Shown piece by piece: positions 57,805-64,000 of a stretch of DNA of 64,000 nucleotides (positions within the stretch are counted from its first letter, which is position 1; each line of letters starts with the position of its first letter). The position numbers and the translations under genes were made by a program. Source of the DNA: SHZL01 sp963784425 (GTDB lineage: Bacteria > Pseudomonadota > Gammaproteobacteria > Xanthomonadales > SZUA-36); assembly GCA_963784425.1 (NCBI GenBank), contig CAWARM010000015.1, forward strand, positions 186,001 to 250,000, written 5' to 3'. The notes beneath the pieces were generated by a model. The model worked only from the letters and a program-made list of their open reading frames with translations. It was not told the origin of the DNA and made no database searches.

Positions 57805-59846
57805 TTGACTCCCACCATCAGCCGGCGGCCTTCCCGCGGGTCGCCCAAGCGTTGCATGTAGTCGGTGTCACCGAGGTTTGACAGGGCGACGTAGGCTTCA
57901 TAGTGATCCGTAAAAGCCCAGGTCGCTTTGGCCGTGGCAACGAAGTAAGCCGGCAAGTGTGTATAGAGTCCGTCGGGGTCCAGGTCGTATAGTCCGGAGA
58001 CATAAATGCCGCTGAGGGAAACAGTCACCTGCGCCGGAAAAAGATAACGCAGCTCTGCAATTGCGGTGTGCTTTGGCCGGCTGCGCAGTTGGCGGCTGCC
58101 GCCGTCAGGCAGGTCTTCACTTGCGTTGATGTAGGTATAAGCCAGTCGGGTAAAGAATGCATCGCCAATCCAGCCACTGGTTGCTGTCTCGATGCCGTCA
58201 ATGGTGACCGGCTCGAAGTTGGTGTAGAGCGCGCGCCGGTCTGCACGTTCGATCAAACCGTCGATGTTGCTGTGAAACAAGGCAAAGTCTGTGGTCCAGC
58301 TACCACCGTACTGGAACAGCACGCCAAGCTCGGAGTTGACGGAAGTCTGGGGGTCCAGGTCGGGGTTTCCGTAACGCCGCCGGTATAATTCGCGCAGTTT
58401 CGGGAAACGCGTGCGTTCAGCGATGGAAGCATGCAGTGACATGCGGGGAGTAGCCTGCCAGCCCATGGCGATCTGCGGGTTGAACTTACTGGTGGCCTGG
58501 TCCAGCTGGGTTTGATCGAAGTAGGCGAAAATTCCACCGGCGGCCACCGACAGCTTCTGCGTGATCCAGTATTCGTCTTCGGCCGCCAGCGTGTACGTGG
58601 TCAGCTCGGCCTTGTTGCCGTCTTCCAACTGGCCTTCACCTATAAAAACGTCGGTCTGCGCACCGGCACTGAGGATCAGGCTATTGGTCTTCGATGTCTC
58701 AAGCGTGGAATACAGATTGCCTCCGTAGGAATAGTCCTCGTTGGCTTCCACGTCATCAATCTCGCTGTAGTCCGGGTCACTGTAGGTGGTCAGTTCGCTG
58801 TCGTAGGAGTTGTAGTAGAGCTTCAGTGAAAGAGGTATCACGCTGAACTGGTTGGACAGGCCCACTGTTTGCCGCTTTGAATCCGTCAGGCGCTGATAAT
58901 CCGGATCCTCAATGTCCGATTCAATCGGCAGGCCCTTGTGCCCGTTCGCCAGGTTGTAGAAAAACGAGGTGTGTCCCAGTGGGGATTCCAGTGCGTCGAG
59001 CTGAAGAAACACGCTGCTGCGTTCATAGTCACTGTTGATGCGGTCACCCTCCGGCTGGCTGATCTCGGGCGCGTAGTCACCAGACAGGGAATAGTCATCC
59101 GCCGACTGGTATTGCGCCGACAGCGCGAAACTGACATTGCCGTTCCCGCCCCCGCCGCTGGCATGCGCAAACCGCTCATCATCAGCACCCAGCTCCAGCG
59201 TGCCATCGAGGAAAGATCCGCTGACACCGGTCTCGGGAACCACGGAGATAACACCGCCTACCGCGTTGGTGCCGTAAATGACAGAGGGCGCACTCTTGAT
59301 CACGTCGATGGAGGCAACCCGTTGCACGGCAATCTCGTTAAGGTCAATCGTGCCCTCGAATCCGGATGCTACCGGAATGCCGTCAAATAACACCAGTACG
59401 TCGCGGTCCCGATAGCCGCGAACCCAGGCGCGTGCGTCACCCGAAGTGCCTCCAACTTGCACGTTTACCCCAGGGACGTAGGTCAGCGCCTCGCCAACGG
59501 AGTGGGAATTGGTGGCAACGAAGTCCTCAATGTCCAGCTTGCGCACGATCAGGGACGGTGGTGCCTCGGGTCTTTTGCCCTCAACGATGATCTGCGGTAA
59601 TTGGAAAACCACATCATCCTCGTCTTCGGGCCTCGTGGCGGCGGGGACATCTTCACCTTCGGGCTGTACCCCGGCCGCAGTCGAGTTTGGGCTTGAGGTT
59701 GAGCCTGAGGTTAAGTTTGAGCTGGAGCCTGCCATGACATGGCCTGGCAGCAGGGTGCAGACCAGCACGGCCAGCACCACTGATTTCCAGCATGGATCGT
59801 TGAGTCCTGGTTTACTCATTGTCACGAGCATTCGATTTAGCTTCAT
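57792..59846 (-). CDS. TonB-dependent outer-membrane receptor, linked to a TTT transporter
   Basis: The 684-residue protein has a signal peptide ending near HVMAG, a Ser/Thr/Asn-rich spacer, a TonB-box-like LPQIIVEGKRPEAP, a plug (VGEALTYVPGVNVQVGGTSG, VRGYRDRDVLVLFDGIPVAS, VIYGTNAVGGVISVVPETG) and a barrel of the short BtuB/FecA-like class ending GVNCGF. It is intact. ATG 59846 overlaps the GT2 stop by 4 bases, and its end overlaps tctC. It would carry a scarce ligand, perhaps a carboxylate-metal complex, across the outer membrane. No cobalamin or iron box was seen upstream because the operon begins with the GT2 gene. Confidence 0.9.
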   Translation of the reverse strand: MKLNRMLVTMSKPGLNDPCWKSVVLAVLVCTLLPGHVMAGSSSNLTSGSTSSPNSTAAGVQPEGEDVPAATRPEDEDDVVFQLPQIIVEGKRPEAPPSLIVRKLDIEDFVATNSHSVGEALTYVPGVNVQVGGTSGDARAWVRGYRDRDVLVLFDGIPVASGFEGTIDLNEIAVQRVASIDVIKSAPSVIYGTNAVGGVISVVPETGVSGSFLDGTLELGADDERFAHASGGGGNGNVSFALSAQYQSADDYSLSGDYAPEISQPEGDRINSDYERSSVFLQLDALESPLGHTSFFYNLANGHKGLPIESDIEDPDYQRLTDSKRQTVGLSNQFSVIPLSLKLYYNSYDSELTTYSDPDYSEIDDVEANEDYSYGGNLYSTLETSKTNSLILSAGAQTDVFIGEGQLEDGNKAELTTYTLAAEDEYWITQKLSVAAGGIFAYFDQTQLDQATSKFNPQIAMGWQATPRMSLHASIAERTRFPKLRELYRRRYGNPDLDPQTSVNSELGVLFQYGGSWTTDFALFHSNIDGLIERADRRALYTNFEPVTIDGIETATSGWIGDAFFTRLAYTYINASEDLPDGGSRQLRSRPKHTAIAELRYLFPAQVTVSLSGIYVSGLYDLDPDGLYTHLPAYFVATAKATWAFTDHYEAYVALSNLGDTDYMQRLGDPREGRRLMVGVNCGF

Positions 59847-61054
59847 GGTAATGGCCCGTCTACGTATTTTTTTGCTGGTGCAGGCACCCGCCCGAACTGA
59901 TGCATGATGATCCCCAGGGGAACTGCGGCCGCACAGCCGAGGAAAAACAACACCTGCATGGGTACTACGGCAAAGGCAAACGCGCCACTGCGTTTTTGCA
60001 CAAGGTAGCGGTAAAAGGCCAGCTGGGTCCAGATCATGGCCACAATCAGAGCCAGCGGCACCACGGCCCAGGGATTGGGTGCCAGCCAGTAGGCACCGAC
60101 AGGCAGCAACACAGCCAGAACTGCACTCAACGCAGAGCCTGCACTGCTACCGGTCGGGTTGACGCACCATGCGCAGATCGCCCCAGCCAGCAGGAATGCC
60201 AGCGCCGGCCAAATGGCTGCATGCTGCCCGGTGAGAAGAAGCACCAGCAGGGACAGGCCAAACAAGCCGGCCAGAAACGTGGCGATTCTTGAACTGAGGC
60301 TGAGGTTCAGGTCGCTGGACGCGCGGCCTTCACGCAGCACCAATCCTACCCACGGGATACCGCGATGGAAAATGTCCGTCTTGAGCAGGTTCCAGAATGT
60401 CCAGCGTTTCATGTGCTGCCCAAGCATGGTCTTTTCCAGCCGGATCCTGTATCCGGACGCGCGCAGGCGTGCGCCCAGTTCAATATCCTCGATGCTTGGG
60501 CGTTCATAGTCTTCGCTGAAGCCGCCTACCTGCAATAAGACCTCGCGCCGGATCGCGCCGCAGCCTGTCCAGAACGTAAAGGCCTCCTCGTTACCTGTTT
60601 GATGTACCCAGTGATGCAACAGGTTGCGATATTGCGAAAGAAAGGATGCGTGTCCGGGTTGGTCATCGTAACTGCCAAACACGGCACAGACTTCGGGGTC
60701 AGCGTCCAGCGTTCGCACCGCCATGTTGATGGCTGCCGGATCGAGAAGGACATCGGCATCGGTGAAAAAAATAATGTCGCCGCGTGCTTCCCCGACCCCC
60801 AGGTTGCGTGCACTGGCTGGCCCGAGCATTTGCTCACGCCTGATTAACCGAGCGCCGCGACGCGCTGCCGCAGCGTGTGTCATCCCGTCGGTGGAGCCAT
60901 CGTCCACCAGGATGATCTCGTGTAATGGATAAACCGAGGCGGCAATCGCAGCCAGGCACTTTTCCAGGTCAGATCCTCCGTTGAATACGGGGATTACCAC
61001 GGATACACGCGTTTGGCTTTGAATCTCCACTGCAGGTCCAGATGAGGTTTTCAT
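59843..61054 (-). CDS. Family 2 glycosyltransferase with C-terminal membrane helices
   Basis: The 403-residue protein has a GT-A domain (VSVVIPVFNGGSDLEKCLAA, EIILVDDGSTDGMTH, DIIFFTDADVLLDPAA with the DxD site, and CGAIRREVLLQVGGF) followed by four hydrophobic helices from about residue 265. This layout fits GT2 enzymes acting on lipid-linked acceptors at the inner membrane. It is the first gene of the operon with the TonB receptor and TctCAB, overlapping the receptor by 4 bases. Why a glycosyltransferase would lead an uptake operon is not obvious. Confidence 0.87.
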   Translation of the reverse strand: MKTSSGPAVEIQSQTRVSVVIPVFNGGSDLEKCLAAIAASVYPLHEIILVDDGSTDGMTHAAAARRGARLIRREQMLGPASARNLGVGEARGDIIFFTDADVLLDPAAINMAVRTLDADPEVCAVFGSYDDQPGHASFLSQYRNLLHHWVHQTGNEEAFTFWTGCGAIRREVLLQVGGFSEDYERPSIEDIELGARLRASGYRIRLEKTMLGQHMKRWTFWNLLKTDIFHRGIPWVGLVLREGRASSDLNLSLSSRIATFLAGLFGLSLLVLLLTGQHAAIWPALAFLLAGAICAWCVNPTGSSAGSALSAVLAVLLPVGAYWLAPNPWAVVPLALIVAMIWTQLAFYRYLVQKRSGAFAFAVVPMQVLFFLGCAAAVPLGIIMHQFGRVPAPAKKYVDGPLP

Positions 61055-61182
61055 TCGATAACCAAGGGTCGGGATTCTGATGATCCGTCAATATACCAGA
61101 TCAGCTCCATGGTCGATTGCTCAAGGGTGGGCGCAACATAGTTCTTTGCCGTGCCGACGCGGGTACGACTATAATCCCCAAC

Positions 61183-62385
61183 ATGCTGCATCACCTCCAG
61201 ATGAAAGGCGTGATCATGGGCGCACTGCTGCTCGCCTGCTCCACTGCGCCGGCTGCACCCATATCGCCCTCGCAGCAATCATTGGCGGATAAATTCGAAA
61301 GCTGGTTCAGGCAGCAGGTTGAGCAAGATAAAATCCTCGGTGCTGCCTATGCTGTGGTGTCAAAGGAAAGCGTGATCCGCATGGGCATCGCTGGTTTCAC
61401 CGATACCAGCCGCAAGCAGCGCATCAACACCGACACTGTTTTCCGGCTGGCCTCGGTTTCGAAAACCTTTGCCGCTGAACTGACAGCACAGATGGTGCAG
61501 GAGGGTTCGCTGTCACTGGATGATCCGGTTACCGAGTATCTGCCGGCGTTTCACATCAAAGGTGATGCCAGCAAGATTCACATTCAGAATCTGCTTGGGC
61601 AAAGCACAGGGCTGGTCTCCCATGCCTATGACAACCTGATTGAAGAGGGCGTGCCTGCGGCGGAAATCCAGCAAAGGATGGCGGAACTGACCCTGACCTG
61701 CATACCGGGCGATTGCTACACGTACCAGAACAGCGTCTTTAGCCTGATCCAGCCGGTGGTGGAAAAAGTGGGCGCCAATTCCTATGCCAGGCTGCTGAAT
61801 CAGCGCATCTTCAAACCCCTGGATATGTACACCGCGTCCGTTGGTTTTGATGCCTTCATGGCCAACCGTAACCGTGCGCAGCCGCACGTTATGAGCAAAG
61901 GCAAGTGGAAAACCGTGAAGGTGCTGCCCAATTACTATAACGTCGCGCCCGCAGCCGGCGTGAATGCCAGCATAGACGACATGAGCAAGTGGCTGATGGC
62001 GCAGTTGGGGGCAAACCCGCAGGTCATAACGCCGGAAGTAATCAACATGGTGGTACAGCCCAGGGTAAGGACTCCGCAAAGCCTGCAGCACAAGGATTGG
62101 AAGAGTATCCTGACCGACGCGCACTACGGCTTGGGTTGGCGCGTGTACCAACTGGGTGACGAGCACATTGCTTACCACAGCGGCTGGGTATCCGGTTACC
62201 GCGCGGATGTAGCCTGGTCGGCCAGCCACAACATCGGTATCGTCGTACTGATGAATGTTGAAAGTAACAACATCAGCGCCCTAACGGAGAGGTTCTGGGA
62301 GCTGGCTTTTGCCAGGGGGGGGCCTGCGGCGAAAAGCGCTTCAACCGTGGGATCGTCGGCTAACCCCGTCGGCAATACCTACTAA
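61183..62385 (+). CDS. Serine beta-lactamase-like hydrolase (class C / DD-peptidase family), exported
   Basis: The protein of about 400 residues has a short signal peptide (MGALLLACSTAPAAP) and the serine beta-lactamase fold. RLASVSKTFAAELTAQ carries the S-x-x-K nucleophile, YTYQNSVFSLIQPV the Y-x-N element and AYHSGWVSGYRADV the third H-x-G motif. The family includes esterases, D-amino peptidases and true beta-lactamases, which cannot be separated by eye. ATG 61183 is chosen; ATG 61201 and a further upstream TTG (61117) are alternatives. It ends one base before the convergent GH16 gene. Confidence 0.85.
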   Translation: MLHHLQMKGVIMGALLLACSTAPAAPISPSQQSLADKFESWFRQQVEQDKILGAAYAVVSKESVIRMGIAGFTDTSRKQRINTDTVFRLASVSKTFAAELTAQMVQEGSLSLDDPVTEYLPAFHIKGDASKIHIQNLLGQSTGLVSHAYDNLIEEGVPAAEIQQRMAELTLTCIPGDCYTYQNSVFSLIQPVVEKVGANSYARLLNQRIFKPLDMYTASVGFDAFMANRNRAQPHVMSKGKWKTVKVLPNYYNVAPAAGVNASIDDMSKWLMAQLGANPQVITPEVINMVVQPRVRTPQSLQHKDWKSILTDAHYGLGWRVYQLGDEHIAYHSGWVSGYRADVAWSASHNIGIVVLMNVESNNISALTERFWELAFARGGPAAKSASTVGSSANPVGNTY

Positions 62386-62386
62386 C

Positions 62387-63040
62387 TCATGGACTGACGG
62401 AAACCGTCACACTGTTGCTCGGTGCAGACTCAGCAACGGCATTGAACGCCGTTACCCGGTAAATGTGCTGCCCGCTCGGGGCGCTGTCAACGTAAGCGGT
62501 TACACCCGCCGCCAGCGTAGCGACCACCTTGAAATCCGCGCTGGCCTTGCCCTTGGGCTTCCAGGCACGATATACCCTGTAACCCGTTTCGTTGTTGGCC
62601 GCGTCGGTCCAGCTGAGGTTCACATGGCTGCCATTGACACTGGCAGACAGATTGGTGGGTGCCGCGGGTGGACCGGGATCGACCGGACCACCACCCAGGC
62701 GCGTGACCATGATGTAATCAATGTCCCAGGTAAAGCGCTGGTTTTGAGCCGGGTTGCTTACCGGCGCCAGCGACGCGTCAAAGGCATCCGGCCAGGTTGT
62801 TCCCCCGGCCCACAGGCTGGCGCGGGCGGGTTGCAGCTGGTCCGGAACGGGGGTGGTATGGGTCTCCACCAGGACGTCGTTCACGTACCATTCCACCCGG
62901 TCGGGGTACCAGCGCATGGCATAATCATTCCAGTTCTGCCAGTTGTAGCCAGCGAGGTAGATGTACCCACCGAGGTTATGGGTGCCGTCCCCGTAGGTGC
63001 TGCCCGGCGCACCCCAGTCATTCCAGCTGGTCACCAGCAC
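62387..63040 (-). pseudogene. GH16 glycosidase, C-terminal part with Fn3 domain (frameshifted)
   Basis: This frame holds the second half of a GH16 jelly roll (VTSWNDWGAPGSTYGDGT, YAMRWYPDRVEWYVNDVLVE, FTWDIDYIMVTRLGG), a PGPPAAPT linker and a fibronectin type III domain (NLSASVNGSHVNLSWTDAAN, TGYRVYRAW). The catalytic residues are in the other fragment. Removing one G in the CCAGGTG stretch near 63035 would fuse both into a protein of about 370 residues. It would act outside the cell on a beta-glucan or similar polysaccharide. Confidence 0.8.
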
Positions 63041-63509
63041 CTGGTCTGGTCAACTGCTTGCTCAATACTTCGAAGTCAATCTCATCCGACAGCCAGCTGC
63101 CTTTCTGGCGCTTCTGGTTGTAGGTGAAAAAAGCCGCAACCAGGCCCGGCTGGTAAGTGTTCAGCCGCGCCCGCGCCAGGTATTCCACGCCCCCGGTGTT
63201 GTCAAAATTCGTCAGCGAATAAATTTCTGTTCCCAGCACGCGCTGCCCAGGCAGACTGGGGTTAAAGGTATCCAGGGGCAGCGAGATGTACTTCACGACC
63301 CCTTCGGCGCTGAACACGGGCGTATTGCCGAATTGCGTCCGGTCGCCGATCGTCCAGGTGGCCAAACCCCAGGTTGCCGTGTCGAGTCCCGGTCCGGAAA
63401 AATCATCGAACAGGAGGATTTGCTCAGCCTGTACGTTCAGGCTGCACGCCAAAGCGGCACAGCAACAAAGCCACCAGGCTACCACTTGCTTTGGATGTTT
63501 CTCCGGCAT
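63018..63509 (-). pseudogene. GH16 glycosidase, N-terminal catalytic part (frameshifted)
   Basis: ATG 63509 opens a signal peptide (VVAWWLCCCAALACSLNVQA) and the GH16 N-terminal half: LLFDDFSGPGLDTATWG, VEYLARARLNTYQPGLVAAF and the catalytic E-x-D-x-E in LSDEIDFEVLSKQL. The frame then runs into an unrelated tail and stops at 63018. The rest of the enzyme is in the next frame. The upstream region has in-frame codons to 63788 but no conserved content. Confidence 0.8.
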
Positions 63510-63620
63510 TTCCTGCGCCCCCCATGGCTGATTCGCAGCACCAGCATAAGCGAAATTCAACATTAAAGCTGGCTGATATGGTAAAAATGGGCTACCCCTT
63601 TTTACCCCCGGTGAACCCAT

Positions 63621-64000
63621 ATGAGCCGAACACTTTCCCAGTTGATGGCCTTTTTGTTTTTTGTCTTGCTGGCTGGCTGCGGTCCGCGTGAGGAGGCCAG
63701 TGCACCGGTTGAAGCAGCTGCTGTAATGCCGTTCGCTGATGTCGTCATCCGGGACACTGCAGTTTATACACTGAACCCTGATCAGCACTGGGCAGAAGCT
63801 GTGGCCGTCCGTGATGGCCAGATCGTGATGGTGGGCAGTAACGAGGAAGCGGAACCATTCACCGGCCCGGACACCACCGTGCTATCCCAACCCGGGGGAC
63901 TGGTTCTGCCCGGCTTCCAGGATGCGCACGCCCATCCCTACACATCGGGCCTGGATTATTTCGATTGCAGCCTGGATATCCTGCCGTCAACGGTGCAGAC
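63621..64000 (+). CDS. Amidohydrolase family lipoprotein, 3' end beyond window
   Basis: The visible 126 residues start with a lipoprotein signal (FLFFVLLAGC, lipobox LAGC) and continue into the beta-sheet and metal site of an amidohydrolase-3 (YtcJ-like) protein: DTAVYTLNPDQHWAEAVAV, GQIVMVGSN and LPGFQDAHAHPYTSGLDYFD with the H-x-H metal ligands. It would be anchored to a membrane in the envelope. It is the second exported amidohydrolase of the window, unrelated in detail to that at 26909-28972. ATG 63621 is divergent from the GH16 gene. Confidence 0.85.
   Translation, partial: MSRTLSQLMAFLFFVLLAGCGPREEASAPVEAAAVMPFADVVIRDTAVYTLNPDQHWAEAVAVRDGQIVMVGSNEEAEPFTGPDTTVLSQPGGLVLPGFQDAHAHPYTSGLDYFDCSLDILPSTVQ

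Noticed and set aside
61183..62385. Antibiotic-resistance beta-lactamase
   Set aside because: The serine-hydrolase motifs are shared by many esterases and peptidases, and nothing specific for a true AmpC enzyme could be shown.

Overview
The window is a dense stretch (few gaps over 300 bases, GC roughly 60% by eye) from a Gram-negative bacterium. TonB-dependent receptors, a two-gene gltB/gltD, a fused cysNC, a bifunctional thrA beside thrB and thrC, and a Bug-type tripartite tricarboxylate transporter point to a gammaproteobacterium. It is probably an aquatic heterotroph, but the genus cannot be read from the sequence. No rRNA, tRNA, CRISPR array, transposase or phage gene was seen. Both ends cut through genes: a class V aminotransferase at the left and an amidohydrolase lipoprotein at the right.

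Layout. 0-7.3 kb: PLP enzymes of the class V fold flank gabD and a cysD-cysNC pair that makes PAPS. 7.3-7.5 kb: a 225-bp imperfect palindrome with cobalamin-riboswitch-like words. 7.5-13.8 kb: an accessory block with a MAPEG protein, a TonB receptor, a propeller-like protein and a TPR-sulfotransferase; the last three are broken by five frameshifts. 13.8-20.3 kb: an M20 peptidase, then an operon for 2-oxoacid:ferredoxin oxidoreductase (alpha and beta) preceded by an iron-sulfur FAD oxidoreductase. 20.4-29 kb: asnB-thrA-thrB-thrC plus an exported amidohydrolase, joined by 4-base overlaps. 29-32.4 kb: a DUF456 protein, histidine decarboxylase with an overlapping ACT-domain gene, hsp20 and a MarR regulator. 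32.4-38.9 kb: arfB and gltD/gltB. 39-45.7 kb: small membrane protein, second MarR-like regulator, a TMTC-like TPR membrane protein with an internal duplication, an EamA exporter, an SLC13 permease and a GIY-YIG protein.

45.7-54.7 kb is a surface-glycan locus made of two divergent arms. The left arm has an ATP-grasp ligase, a GT61 and a GT4 glycosyltransferase; the right arm has a membrane-anchored bicupin, a polysaccharide deacetylase, a second ATP-grasp paralogue and a flippase. 54.7-61 kb is an operon of five genes reading leftwards: GT2 glycosyltransferase, TonB receptor, TctC, TctA, TctB. Together they could form one uptake route through both membranes. 61-64 kb holds a serine beta-lactamase-like hydrolase, a frameshifted GH16 glycosidase with an Fn3 domain, and the partial amidohydrolase.

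The least described systems here are the paired ATP-grasp glycan locus, the TonB-TTT operon with its GT2 gene, the FAD-KorAB operon, the hdc-ACT pair and the 225-bp palindrome. The frameshifts fall only in accessory genes, so decay or variable expression of those loci should be considered as well as sequencing error.
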